NCBI GenBank assembly: GCA_018402365.1
Contig: JAGYJD010000015.1
Span: forward strand, 1 to 34,439
Length of the DNA stretch: 34,439 nucleotides
Reading direction: 5' to 3'
From: Candidatus Nanopelagicales bacterium
GTDB lineage: Bacteria; Actinomycetota; Actinomycetes; S36-B12; UBA5976
Shown here piece after piece: positions 24,145 to 33,517 of the stretch (its first letter is position 1; the number at the start of each line of letters is the position of its first letter). The notes under the pieces were generated by a model. It was given only the letters and a program-made list of their open reading frames with translations. It was not told the origin of the DNA and did not search any database. Made by a program: the position numbers and the translations under genes.

Positions 24145-26349
24145 CTACTCTTCTACTGCTTCTTCATCTTCAGCAGGCTCATCTTCAAAAGAAAATTGAT
24201 AATCTAACCCCGCGAGCAACTCTGGTTGATTAATTTCTGGGTAAATTGGTATTCCGTCTTTCCCGATCAAGGGTAAATTTTGATTTGGTGTTCCATTGTT
24301 AAATATAGATCTTTCTGGAAAAACTTGGTTTCCTACTACCCCAAAAATCGCTTCATAGATTTTTCTCACACTGGGAGCAGAAGTGCCAGATCCGGTACCG
24401 CCCTGAGAAACCATCATTACAATTACATATTTTGGGTCATTGGCCGGCGCGTAACTGGCAAACCAAGAATTAGAATCCCGTCCAGTTACCTGTCCAGTAC
24501 CAGTTTTAGTGGCGATAGGAATTTGATTTAGTGGAAAGCCAATAAAGGGCCCTGCTCCAGTTCCGTTATTTGTTACTCCAACTAAAGATCGGTGAATATA
24601 GTCCCGAACTTCCTGCGATACAGGGAGTATGCCCTTAACTTTTGGCGCTATCCGTTCGGCAATCGTGCCATCGGAATTCATAATTGCCTTTGCAATTCTG
24701 GGTTCATAAATAGTGCCACCATTCGCAATTGCCGCATAAGCAACAGCCATCTGTAAAGGTGAAACTACTGTGTCACCTTGACCAATCACCAAGTTAATAG
24801 CGTCACCAGCTCGGTATCTCATTCCTTCTGTGCAATTTTCTTTTGCAAAGTCTTGCAAAAGAGTTGCTCGACTGGGATCTGCTTCAGCGACTTCTGGATA
24901 ACCAGTCTCTGCTCGTTTGCACCAAGCCTCGTGGTTTTGCTCCCAGAAAGACTGCTTAAAGGATCTACCCCCTACCCTTCCATTTACATCTTCTGGGATA
25001 TCGATTCCAGTCTTACTGCCAAATCCAAAACCTCTAGTCATTTTCTCGACGTTGTCTGCAGGTTCTGCAATCGGTCTCAAACCACCATCCCTAAGCCAAA
25101 TGGTATTTGCAATATCATAAAAAACTGTGTTACAAGAAACTTCAATTGCTCTTTGCATAGAAATATTTCCATACCCGACATTATTATAATTTCTAAAAAC
25201 TCTATTACCAACTTCTAATTGTGCTGGACAACTAAAGCTAGATCTAAAACTAAATCCAGCATCTGCTGCAGCAGCTGCACTAACAATTTTAAAAACTGAA
25301 CCCGGCGCGAAAAGGCCCTGGGTAGCACGTGAAATTAGTGGAACATTATTTTCTTTATCGTTTAGTGCCTCATACTCTGCCGTACTGATTCCATCAAGCC
25401 AAACTTTAGGATCATAACTCGGATAACTTGCCATAGCTAAAATTTGTCCGTTTGTTACGTCCATTACTACCGCTGCGCCAGAATCTCCCTTTAAATCATT
25501 AGCTCTAGCCCTCAAAACTGCTTCATCAAGTTGTTGTTCTACCAAAGTCTGAAGTTTGGCATCGATATTTAGTACCACGTACTGACCAGCGGTGGGATCA
25601 GTTTCTGAAAGTACCCCTTTTATTTTTGCAGCTTGATCAACCGCCAATATCTTTTTACCCGGTGTTCCTCGCAAGTATTTGTCATAAAATCTCTCAATCC
25701 CAGCTCGTCCAATTCGGTCATTATTTTGGTACGGGGTTTCACCTGCTAGTAACCCCAGATCTCTTTGATTTCGAATTTCAAGATCAGTAACCGGCCCCAC
25801 GTAACCCAAAATGTGTGCCAGGTTTACGCCGAATGGTTGGGGCAAAGTTCGAATTGCTGCCAGTTTGGCTGTTACCCCCGGAAAATCAAGCGTGCGCTCC
25901 ATAATCTTTAAGGCCACGTCATTTTCAACATCTTGTGCAACCGGTACTGGTTGAAAAAGCGAACCATCCCAACAAACTGGCGGGCTTTTTGCCCCAGGTT
26001 GTCCGCAAGCAATTAATCGATCACTAATCTCTGAATACGGTCTTTCTAAAACTTTTGCCAATTCGCGTATCACTGACTCCCCTTTGTCAGGGAACTCTTC
26101 TAAAACTCTTGTATCAACGCTTACCAGCATGGTAGTTCTATTTGCCACCATCGGGCGCCCTGCTTGATCTAAAATCAAACCTCGCACGGGATCTGAAAAG
26201 ACTTCGCGGTAAGCATTTTTATTTGCTGCGGCAACATAGGTATCGCCAATAGTTATTTGAATATAAAAAGCTCTGGCTAACAAAGTAACCATTAAAGATA
26301 AAATCACAACCCGAAAGACAAAGAGCCTCAGTATCGATTTATCTCTCAT
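24145..26349 (-). CDS. mrdA: Penicillin-binding protein 2 (class B transpeptidase of the elongasome)
   Basis: This 734-residue class B PBP has one N-terminal membrane helix (about residues 8-30), a PBP dimerisation domain, and a transpeptidase domain with S351-VFK-354, SCN at 405-407 and KTG at 615-617. The 100 residues around 430-515 carry an insertion-like segment between SxN and KTG. The C-terminal tail (about 690-734) is acidic. It crosslinks peptidoglycan with RodA. The ATG of rodA follows by two bases, and its own start overlaps the mreD stop by four bases. Confidence 0.93.
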   Translation of the reverse strand: MRDKSILRLFVFRVVILSLMVTLLARAFYIQITIGDTYVAAANKNAYREVFSDPVRGLILDQAGRPMVANRTTMLVSVDTRVLEEFPDKGESVIRELAKVLERPYSEISDRLIACGQPGAKSPPVCWDGSLFQPVPVAQDVENDVALKIMERTLDFPGVTAKLAAIRTLPQPFGVNLAHILGYVGPVTDLEIRNQRDLGLLAGETPYQNNDRIGRAGIERFYDKYLRGTPGKKILAVDQAAKIKGVLSETDPTAGQYVVLNIDAKLQTLVEQQLDEAVLRARANDLKGDSGAAVVMDVTNGQILAMASYPSYDPKVWLDGISTAEYEALNDKENNVPLISRATQGLFAPGSVFKIVSAAAAADAGFSFRSSFSCPAQLEVGNRVFRNYNNVGYGNISMQRAIEVSCNTVFYDIANTIWLRDGGLRPIAEPADNVEKMTRGFGFGSKTGIDIPEDVNGRVGGRSFKQSFWEQNHEAWCKRAETGYPEVAEADPSRATLLQDFAKENCTEGMRYRAGDAINLVIGQGDTVVSPLQMAVAYAAIANGGTIYEPRIAKAIMNSDGTIAERIAPKVKGILPVSQEVRDYIHRSLVGVTNNGTGAGPFIGFPLNQIPIATKTGTGQVTGRDSNSWFASYAPANDPKYVIVMMVSQGGTGSGTSAPSVRKIYEAIFGVVGNQVFPERSIFNNGTPNQNLPLIGKDGIPIYPEINQPELLAGLDYQFSFEDEPAEDEEAVEE

Positions 26350-26867
26350 AATCTTAATTCATCTGCCCTAGAGGTTGGTCCTAATTTTCTATCTAACCAA
26401 GTTACCAAAGGAATAACAAATACAGCCAAAAGACTTGTATAGATCGCTTGTGTGAATAGTAATTCACTAACTCGACTAAAGGCTACCGGTGACTCAAATA
26501 TTGAGGTGAGCGCCGCTTTTAGCATAATTAAAACGACAGAAGCGAAGGCTACGATCAATAAAGGTCTAAAGAAAGATTTACTTGGCTTCACCCCGAGTAG
26601 TCCAACTACGAATCCAATCAAAACTAGTGCAAAAGAATTTAATCCCATTATCGGTTCAGTCGGAGGAGTTAAATCAATTAGCAATCCCGCAATAAATCCG
26701 GCGCTTGCGCCAACAATTGGTCCTTTGGCGATCGCCCAAGCACAAATCAGTACCAAAATTAGATCTACTGTCGCACCTGGAAAGTTTAGGCGCGTAAGTA
26801 AAATAGGTTGCAAAATAACCGCAATAAATATTGACAGGATAACGACTAACCACCGAAGTAAGTTCAT
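26346..26867 (-). CDS. mreD: Rod-shape determining protein MreD
   Basis: This 173-residue protein is very hydrophobic with about five membrane segments, matching MreD. It starts LLRWLVVILSIFIAVILQP, and PTEPIMGLNSFALVLIGF is in the middle. It overlaps both neighbours by four bases (mreC stop and PBP2 start). MreD is poorly conserved in sequence, so the call rests on its size, topology and place in the mreBCD order. Confidence 0.88.
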   Translation of the reverse strand: MNLLRWLVVILSIFIAVILQPILLTRLNFPGATVDLILVLICAWAIAKGPIVGASAGFIAGLLIDLTPPTEPIMGLNSFALVLIGFVVGLLGVKPSKSFFRPLLIVAFASVVLIMLKAALTSIFESPVAFSRVSELLFTQAIYTSLLAVFVIPLVTWLDRKLGPTSRADELRL

Positions 26868-27760
26868 TCTGATTGCTCCGCTTGGGGTTCTTGATTTGAA
26901 GTGGTTGGCGAAATGACAGGTCGCGCATCTGTCCTCGGTGATTCAATCACCACTCCAACTAAATCTAATGAAGAAAAATTCACAAATGGCGAAATCCTGG
27001 CAGATTTTGTCAAAAGTCCAGGTTTACTTTGTACCGAAACTACTCTTCCGATTGGTATTCCAGCGGCAAAAGGTTGCCCATCCTCAGATCCCCAGGTCAA
27101 TAAAATGTCATTAACTTCTAGGTTCGCAATCGGATCAAATAATTCAAATTGAATTTCATCTGGAAGATCTTCGCCACTAGCAAATCCCAACTCACCCCTA
27201 CCTGAGATTCTGGCTCCAACACGACTCGACTTATCGATCAACAAAACCACATTTGCTGAATCTGGAGTAACCGAGGAAGTTCTTCCAATCAATCCTTGGC
27301 CATTTAGCACCGTCATATTGCTAGTTATTCCGTCACTGCTCCCAGCATCAATGGTGATACTCCATGAAAAATCTTGCTTTGGTCCAATCGCAATTACTCT
27401 CGCTGGAACAACTCGATAACTACCCAGGGCTGCTATATCTAGTAAGGCGTCCAATTCGCTCGCCCGACGTCTGGCATCATCAGAGGTCTTTAACTTCTCT
27501 TGCAGCTCAACATTTTGTGCTTCTAATTCACGCGCACGCTGACGGGCATTGACTAACTCAGAATAATTGGTAAAGAAATCTCTTATCGGGTTCACTACAT
27601 TAAAAACACCTTCTTGCAAGGGGGCTAACACATTGGCACTAGTAGCGCGAAGTGTTTTTAATAAAGCACCCTCGCTACTTCGAATATCTATAATTGTTAA
27701 GGTTAATGAAACTAAGAGCAGTACCGCTAGTACCGCTCGGACGCGACCGTTATCTCTCAT
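26864..27760 (-). CDS. mreC: Rod-shape determining protein MreC
   Basis: This 298-residue protein has a short basic N-terminus, one membrane helix (about residues 8-25), and a coiled coil (about 65-105: NARQRARELEAQNVELQEKL). Two beta-barrel domains follow, with the ARVIAIGPKQDFSWSITID start and the GRVVSVQSKPGLLTKSARIS segment. MreC bridges MreB in the cytoplasm to PBP2 outside. It ends with a low-complexity SPTTSNQEPQAEQSE tail. The start lies 24 bases after the mreB stop. Confidence 0.93.
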   Translation of the reverse strand: MRDNGRVRAVLAVLLLVSLTLTIIDIRSSEGALLKTLRATSANVLAPLQEGVFNVVNPIRDFFTNYSELVNARQRARELEAQNVELQEKLKTSDDARRRASELDALLDIAALGSYRVVPARVIAIGPKQDFSWSITIDAGSSDGITSNMTVLNGQGLIGRTSSVTPDSANVVLLIDKSSRVGARISGRGELGFASGEDLPDEIQFELFDPIANLEVNDILLTWGSEDGQPFAAGIPIGRVVSVQSKPGLLTKSARISPFVNFSSLDLVGVVIESPRTDARPVISPTTSNQEPQAEQSE

Positions 27761-27784
27761 AAGAATTAGAGAGCGACAAACTAC

Positions 27785-28810
27785 TTATCCGCGAGGTTCT
27801 GAAATTAAGACCTGTTGCAAAGCCTCAAATTCTTCTACACATTTACCTGAACCGCGTGCAACACAGCCAAGTGGATTCTCAGCAATGATTACTGGCATCC
27901 CGGTCTCATGACGTATCCGCTCATCTAAACCTCTTAGTAGTGCGCCACCTCCGGTTAAAACAATTCCCCGGTCCATAATGTCTCCACAAAGTTCTGGTGG
28001 AGTTCTATCTAAAGTCTTTTTTACTGCATCAATAATCCGAGTAACTGGTTCTTCTAATGCTCTTCTAATCTCTTCCGCCGAAACCACCACGGTCCTAGGT
28101 AAACCGGTGACTAGATCTCGTCCTCTTAATTCAGCTGAAGTTTCATCTGGTGTTGGAAACGCTGAGCCGACTGTGGTCTTTACCAACTCTGCAGTTCTTT
28201 CACCCAACATTAAACTGTACTCTTTTTTAACAAACTGTATTAATGCTTCATCTAATGCGTCACCGCCAGTGCGAATTGAATCTGCAGTAACGACTCCCCC
28301 GAGCGAGATCACAGCAACTTCAGTTGTTCCACCACCAATATCAACCACCATGTTTCCAGTTGGCTCATGAATTGGTAAACCAGCACCAATCGCTGCAGCC
28401 ATTGGTTCTTCAATTATGTAAACTTTGCGAGCACCCGCTGCATAACCAGCGTCTTTAACCGCTCTTTGTTCTACTCCAGTAATTCCACTCGGGACACAAA
28501 CTACGATTCTCGGCTTAGCCATAAATCTACGCTTGTGCACTTTTTGAATAAAATAACGCAGCATTCTTTCAGTAGTATCAAAGTCAGCAATCACACCATC
28601 TTTTAGTGGCCTAATTGCCACAATGTTTCCGGGAGTTCTTCCCACCATTCGCTTTGCTTCTGCTCCCACTGCCACAATGCCACCGGTGTTTTGATTAATT
28701 GCAACAACTGATGGTTCATCTAAAACAATTCCACGACCGCGCTCGTAAACCACAGTATTTGCAGTTCCTAAATCGACTGCTATATCTCTTCCTAAAAAGG
28801 AGCTAAACAT
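27785..28810 (-). CDS. mreB: Rod-shape determining protein MreB
   Basis: This 341-residue bacterial actin has [18 protein letters not shown] at residues 5-22, the phosphate loop [13 protein letters not shown], the adenosine motif [14 protein letters not shown], and [16 protein letters not shown]. It forms filaments under the membrane that guide wall elongation with MreC, MreD, RodA and PBP2. An AGAGAAGG ribosome-binding site precedes the ATG. The full elongation set implies a rod-shaped cell, unlike actinobacterial groups that rely only on polar growth and lack mre genes. Confidence 0.97.
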   Translation of the reverse strand: MFSSFLGRDIAVDLGTANTVVYERGRGIVLDEPSVVAINQNTGGIVAVGAEAKRMVGRTPGNIVAIRPLKDGVIADFDTTERMLRYFIQKVHKRRFMAKPRIVVCVPSGITGVEQRAVKDAGYAAGARKVYIIEEPMAAAIGAGLPIHEPTGNMVVDIGGGTTEVAVISLGGVVTADSIRTGGDALDEALIQFVKKEYSLMLGERTAELVKTTVGSAFPTPDETSAELRGRDLVTGLPRTVVVSAEEIRRALEEPVTRIIDAVKKTLDRTPPELCGDIMDRGIVLTGGGALLRGLDERIRHETGMPVIIAENPLGCVARGSGKCVEEFEALQQVLISEPRG

Positions 28811-28863
28811 TTTTCTTAAACCTTCTCTATCGCTACTGCTGGTGGGAACACAATGCTACGGGA

Positions 28864-29280
28864 CTAGTCAAGATCCGGAAAAAAGAGTGCGATTTCTCTT
28901 GCTGCAGACTCAGCAGAATCAGATCCATGTGTCACATTGTTCTGTGTTTCGGTGGCCAGGTCACCTCTGATAGTTCCAGGTTGAGCATTGGCTGGATTTG
29001 TTGCCCCCATCATGCTTCTCCAGCTGGCAATGGCACTTTCACCCTCAATCACCATCGCCACTAATGGCGCCGAAGTAATAAATTCAACCAGACTTTCAAA
29101 AAATGGTTTATCTACGTGTTCTGCGTAATGTGATGCAGCAGTAGCAGCATCAAGTTTTTTAAGTTCCATTGCCAAAATATTAAAACCTTTAACTTCGATT
29201 CTTTTCACTACCTCGCCCACTAAACCACGGGCTACCCCATCAGGTTTTACTAAAACCAATGTTCTCTCGATCAAGTTCAT
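28864..29280 (-). CDS. ndk: Nucleoside-diphosphate kinase
   Basis: This 138-residue enzyme has the catalytic H118 in [12 protein letters not shown], the N-terminal [19 protein letters not shown] and the [16 protein letters not shown] loop. It transfers gamma-phosphate between NTPs through a phosphohistidine. An AAGG Shine-Dalgarno sequence precedes the ATG. It lies between mreB and the DUF4233 gene, as in Streptomyces. Confidence 0.97.
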   Translation of the reverse strand: MNLIERTLVLVKPDGVARGLVGEVVKRIEVKGFNILAMELKKLDAATAASHYAEHVDKPFFESLVEFITSAPLVAMVIEGESAIASWRSMMGATNPANAQPGTIRGDLATETQNNVTHGSDSAESAAREIALFFPDLD

Positions 29281-29308
29281 ACCTTTTCTCTTCAGACCCT
29301 TATTTTAT

Positions 29309-29641
29309 CTAGCCTTTTTGTAAGTCTGTTTTTCGTCCCAGCCTGATTGCCAAAATCCACAGTATCGTGAAAATTATTGCCAAAATCCACATCGCGCCCA
29401 TAAGAAATGCCGGTCGTACAAGTCCACCTAAAACAAAAAGTAATATCTGAACCAACCATCCCAGTTTTAGACCAAGTTCTGTTTTCATGCGCGCCATTGC
29501 CAAAATTGCAGAAAGTATCGCAGCTATTGCAACACCTAGTATTAAAGATTTGTTCTCTAATTCAAATGCTAAGAAAGTAGGTATCAAAAGGCCAATCAAA
29601 ATAATCTCAAAAGTTAATACTGAAGAAGTCAAAACTCTCAT
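29309..29641 (-). CDS. DUF4233 family membrane protein
   Basis: I chose the ATG at 29641, which gives 110 residues starting MRVLTSSVLTFEIILIGLL. It overlaps the folC stop by four bases (ATGA). A longer frame back to 29698 would overlap folC by 61 bases and add no family sequence. The protein has four hydrophobic segments and a short basic tail, consistent with DUF4233, a family of unknown function found between folC and ndk in Actinobacteria. The folC-DUF4233-ndk order matches Mycobacterium (Rv2447c-Rv2446c-Rv2445c). Confidence 0.85.
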   Translation of the reverse strand: MRVLTSSVLTFEIILIGLLIPTFLAFELENKSLILGVAIAAILSAILAMARMKTELGLKLGWLVQILLFVLGGLVRPAFLMGAMWILAIIFTILWILAIRLGRKTDLQKG

Positions 29642-30939
29642 AGTAAACCTTTCACTGCCCCAGCTAAAGCTATTGATCCCATCACAACCACACCGCAACT
29701 CTCTCTACTTTTAGCATAATCGATTGCAGTATTTAGTGCGAGCGGTAATTCACCTGAAAAAATAATTTCACTTTCTGGAATTAACTTTTTACAAAACTCT
29801 GAGAGAACTGTAAAGTCCATGGCACGCTCAACTGCAACCCTAGTAAGAACTATTTTTGAAGCAAATTCACGCAACGCTATAAGTACCTTCTCTGCATCTT
29901 TATCTTGCATACAACCAAAAACTAAAACTATTTCATCAAAATGAAAGCTCTCTTCAATTGCTTCTCGACTTACTTTTATACCAGCTGGGTTATGAGCTGC
30001 ATCAATAATCACGGTTGGGTTTCGCTTTATTACTTCGATCCGACCTGGTGAGGTAACTTTTTCAAGTGCAGCGTGAATTGTTTCGTCTTCTAATTTGTTA
30101 TTGATAAATAACTCGGCTGCAACAATTGCCAACGCTGCATTTTGAATTTGAAACTCTCCGAAAAGATTAATAAATATATCTTCATAAACTCCAAAGGGAG
30201 TTTTCAAATTGAAGATCTGACCCCCGTGAGCCATCTCTCGTCTAAGAATTTGAAAATCTTTTTCTTGCCAAAAAGCGCTAATGTCTAACTCATCAATGCG
30301 TTTCTTGATCACAGCTTCAGCCTCACTCGCTTGGCTGGCGATGACTGCTGGTTTTTCTGGCTTTAAGATTCCAGCTTTTTCTTCGGCAATCTCACTCAAC
30401 GAGTTACCCAAATATTCTTGATGATCATAAGAAATTGGTGTTATCAAGCTCACCTCACCAATGATTAAGTTTGTAGCATCCCAACGTCCACCTAAACCAA
30501 CTTCGATTACACCCACTTCGACTGGAACTTCAGAAAATTGCATGAAGGCCATTGCGGTGATTGCTTCAAAAAAGGTTAATTTTTCATTTTCAAGTCTTAG
30601 CTCAACTAATTCTAAGATTGGCTCAAACTTCTCTAAAAGTTCATAAAATTCATTTTGACTAATCGCACTCCCATCCACCACGATTCTTTCGCGAGGGTGG
30701 GCTAAATGGGGGCTGGTATAAAGTCCAGTTCTTAAATTTAACTCCAGCATTAATTGCTGCACCATGCGAGCAGTAGAAGTCTTACCATTAGTGCCTGCGA
30801 TATGAATACTTTTAAAGCTATTTTCTGGATTACCCAGCGCCTGCATAACTTGATTAATTCGATTGAGGGAGGGATTAATTTTGTTTTCAGGCCAACGAGC
30901 TAACAATCTCGCTAACGCCGCTGACTCGCCCATAATCAC
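29638..30939 (-). CDS. folC: Folylpolyglutamate synthase/dihydrofolate synthase (FolC)
   Basis: This 433-residue Mur-ligase-like ATPase has GTNGKTS at residues 49-55, the family motif LTFFEAITAMAF and GVIEVGLGGRWDATN. It also has the C-terminal ligase motif IIDAAHNPAGI and an FGCMQDKDAEKVL segment. It adds glutamate to folates and probably dihydropteroate. The start may be GTG at 30939 or ATG at 30933. The first is divergent from valS with only 31 bases between the two start codons. Confidence 0.94.
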   Translation of the reverse strand: MIMGESAALARLLARWPENKINPSLNRINQVMQALGNPENSFKSIHIAGTNGKTSTARMVQQLMLELNLRTGLYTSPHLAHPRERIVVDGSAISQNEFYELLEKFEPILELVELRLENEKLTFFEAITAMAFMQFSEVPVEVGVIEVGLGGRWDATNLIIGEVSLITPISYDHQEYLGNSLSEIAEEKAGILKPEKPAVIASQASEAEAVIKKRIDELDISAFWQEKDFQILRREMAHGGQIFNLKTPFGVYEDIFINLFGEFQIQNAALAIVAAELFINNKLEDETIHAALEKVTSPGRIEVIKRNPTVIIDAAHNPAGIKVSREAIEESFHFDEIVLVFGCMQDKDAEKVLIALREFASKIVLTRVAVERAMDFTVLSEFCKKLIPESEIIFSGELPLALNTAIDYAKSRESCGVVVMGSIALAGAVKGLL

Positions 30940-30970
30940 TATTACTCTAGTAATGAATAAGATTTAGCCC
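30940..30970. promoter_or_regulatory. Very short divergent promoter region, folC and valS
   Basis: Only 31 bases separate two divergent start codons. On plus, TAAGAT (30958-30963) ends seven bases before the valS ATG. On minus, TAGAGT ends four bases before the folC GTG or ten before its ATG. No ribosome-binding site is visible for valS. Both boxes fit the TANNNT form, and the spacing would place transcription starts on or next to the start codons, i.e. leaderless messages. Confidence 0.45.
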
Positions 30971-33517
30971 ATGACGAATACTCCCCCCACGAACTCCGTT
31001 CCAGAGAAACCAACACTTTCTCAGCTTGAAGAAAAATGGGGAAAAAAATGGGTCAGCGAAAAAACTTACGCCTTTGATAGAACTGCCAAGCGTGAGCAGG
31101 TTTATGCCATTGACACTCCACCCCCTACGGTGAGTGGTGCTCTGCATGTTGGACACGTTTTTTCTTACACTCACACTGATTTGATAGCTCGCTTTCAAAG
31201 GATGAATGGCAAATCAGTGTTTTACCCAATCGGCTGGGATGACAATGGTCTACCAACAGAGCGACGGGTGCAAAATTATTTTTCAGTTCGATGCGATCCC
31301 TCACTGCCCTTTCAAGAAAATTATCAGCCTGAAAAAAAGCAAGATGAAACCCAAGTGGCTATTTCCCGTAAAAACTTTGTTGAGTTGTGCGAATTTTTAA
31401 CTGCAGAAGATGAAAAGGCCTTTGAAGAACTATTTCAAACTCTGGGGCTTTCAATTGATTGGGATTACACCTACCAAACCATCGACAAGCGAGCTCGAAC
31501 TATTTCACAGCGAGCTTTTTTGAGAAATTTGGCGCGCGGTGAGGCTTACCAATCCGAAGCTCCCACTCTTTGGGATGTAACTTTTAAAACTGCAGTGGCT
31601 CAAGCTGAACTAGAAGATAGAGAGCGGCCAGGCGCCTACCATCGAATTAGGTTTCAAAAACCTGACTCAACTCATGTTGAAATTGAAACTACCCGTCCAG
31701 AATTATTACCTGCTTGTGTTGCCTTAGTTGCGCATCCAGATGACGAAAGATACAAACCACTCTTCGGAACCACCGTCACCACACCAATATTTGAGGTAGC
31801 AGTACCAGTCGTCGCTCACACCCTGGCAGATCCAGAAAAAGGTAGTGGCATCGCCATGATTTGTACCTTTGGTGATCTAACCGACGTAACTTGGTGGCGA
31901 GAATTTAATTTACCTACTAGATCCATTATGGGATGGGATGGCCGCTTACTGAGCGAATGTCCAAATTGGATTGAGAGTAACTCTGCAAAAAAACTTTGGG
32001 AAGAGTTAGCGAATAAAACTGCCCATAGCGCCAAAGAATTAATTGCTACTTATTTGAAAGAATCTGGGGACTTAATCGGTGAAATAAGACCAATTACTCA
32101 TCCGGTTAAATTTTTTGAAAAAGGCGATAAGCCGCTCGAGATTGTCACCACTCGTCAGTGGTACATCAAAAACGGGGGAAGAGATCAAGAATTACGAACC
32201 GCACTTTTACAACGTGGGAAAGAACTCAATTGGCACCCCGAATACATGCGTGTCAGATATGAAAATTGGGTTGAAGGATTAAATGGCGATTGGTTAATAA
32301 GTCGACAAAGATTTTTTGGGGTGCCACTTCCTTTGTGGTACCGACTCGACGCTGCAGGAAATCCGGATTATCAACAAATTCTCATCCCTGAAGAAACTGA
32401 ATTACCGGTTGATCCGCAGAGCGATGTTCCTAAAGGGTTTAGCGAAGCAGAGAGAAATCAGCCAAATGGATTTATCGGCGATCCCGATGTGATGGATACC
32501 TGGGCGACCTCTTCACTTTCCCCACAAATTGCAGCACGCTGGGAGTCAGATAACGAATTATTTAAAAAAGTTTTTCCGATGAATTTGCGCCCACAGTCAC
32601 ACGAAATTATTAGAACCTGGTTGTTTTCAAGTGTGGTTAGAGCTAACAGCGAACACAACTCATTACCTTGGAATGAGGTTGCAATTAGTGGTTGGATTTT
32701 AGATCCGGATCGCAAAAAAATGAGTAAGTCAAAAGGCAACGTGGTAACGCCAATGCATCTGCTCGAAGAATATGGTTCTGATGCAGTTCGCTACTGGGCG
32801 GCAATGGGTCGTCCTGGTACTGACACTGCGTTTGACACTGGACAGATGAAAATAGGCAGACGTCTTGCGATAAAAATTCTCAATGCTAGCAAGTTTGGCT
32901 TATCACTCGGTGCAAATAATGAGTTTAAAAAAATTACTAATGCTCTAGATAAATCAATGTTGGCACAATTAGAGCAAGTTATCGTTAATTCTTCAAAAGC
33001 TTTTGAAGGCTATGACTACACCAAGGCGCTAGAGGCGATTGAAAGTTTCTTTTGGAACTTCACTGATGACTATTTAGAGTTGATCAAAGAAAGAATTTAT
33101 GGCGGTCAAGGTGAAGACGAAGCCGCTAGTGCAAAAGCTGCGTTAGGTTTAGCACTATCGATTTTGCATCGACTTTTTGCTCCATTTCTGCCTTTTGTAG
33201 CCGAAGAGGTTTGGTCTTGGTGGCAAACCGGCTCGGTTCACAAAACAGCTTGGCCTAAAGTCACAGAGGTTCAGCCTTACTTAGAAAACCCACAATTACT
33301 TAGTGATGTCTCTCAAGTTTTGATGGAAATCAGAAAAGCCAAGACTATGGCGCAACTTTCAATGCGGGCTGATGTTTCTTTGGTTAGGGTATCTGCCAGC
33401 CAAGCGGTAGCAGAGCACTTAAAAGCTGCGGAAAAAGATCTTTTTGCTGCAGGCAGAATTCAAAAGCTAGAAACGAATTTGGCAACTGAACTATCAGTTG
33501 AAGTTACTTTGGCTTAA
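30971..33517 (+). CDS. valS: Valine-tRNA ligase (ValRS), archaeal/rickettsial-like type
   Basis: This 848-residue class I synthetase has the HIGH motif HVGH at residues 59-62 (in [16 protein letters not shown]) and KMSKS at 583-587. The editing domain includes [23 protein letters not shown] near 239-261 and the [12 protein letters not shown] segment. The [16 protein letters not shown] stretch at 88-103 is of the archaeal/Rickettsia-like ValRS branch, not the GxDHAGIATQ form of typical bacterial ValRS. The long C-terminal coiled-coil arm of bacterial ValRS is also absent; the protein ends soon after the anticodon-binding helices. The gene is on plus, opposite to the usual same-strand valS-folC order, with a start 31 bases from folC. 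Its stop overlaps the clpX stop. Confidence 0.94.
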   Translation: MTNTPPTNSVPEKPTLSQLEEKWGKKWVSEKTYAFDRTAKREQVYAIDTPPPTVSGALHVGHVFSYTHTDLIARFQRMNGKSVFYPIGWDDNGLPTERRVQNYFSVRCDPSLPFQENYQPEKKQDETQVAISRKNFVELCEFLTAEDEKAFEELFQTLGLSIDWDYTYQTIDKRARTISQRAFLRNLARGEAYQSEAPTLWDVTFKTAVAQAELEDRERPGAYHRIRFQKPDSTHVEIETTRPELLPACVALVAHPDDERYKPLFGTTVTTPIFEVAVPVVAHTLADPEKGSGIAMICTFGDLTDVTWWREFNLPTRSIMGWDGRLLSECPNWIESNSAKKLWEELANKTAHSAKELIATYLKESGDLIGEIRPITHPVKFFEKGDKPLEIVTTRQWYIKNGGRDQELRTALLQRGKELNWHPEYMRVRYENWVEGLNGDWLISRQRFFGVPLPLWYRLDAAGNPDYQQILIPEETELPVDPQSDVPKGFSEAERNQPNGFIGDPDVMDTWATSSLSPQIAARWESDNELFKKVFPMNLRPQSHEIIRTWLFSSVVRANSEHNSLPWNEVAISGWILDPDRKKMSKSKGNVVTPMHLLEEYGSDAVRYWAAMGRPGTDTAFDTGQMKIGRRLAIKILNASKFGLSLGANNEFKKITNALDKSMLAQLEQVIVNSSKAFEGYDYTKALEAIESFFWNFTDDYLELIKERIYGGQGEDEAASAKAALGLALSILHRLFAPFLPFVAEEVWSWWQTGSVHKTAWPKVTEVQPYLENPQLLSDVSQVLMEIRKAKTMAQLSMRADVSLVRVSASQAVAEHLKAAEKDLFAAGRIQKLETNLATELSVEVTLA

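Noticed and set aside
29642-29698. Longer start for the DUF4233 protein at 29698.
   Set aside because: It would overlap folC by 61 bases and add no family sequence. The ATG at 29641 overlaps the folC stop by four bases as in other pairs of this window.
33484-33499. AACTG-N6-CAGTT near the end of valS as a terminator.
   Set aside because: Five AT-rich pairs without a T run inside coding sequence are too weak.
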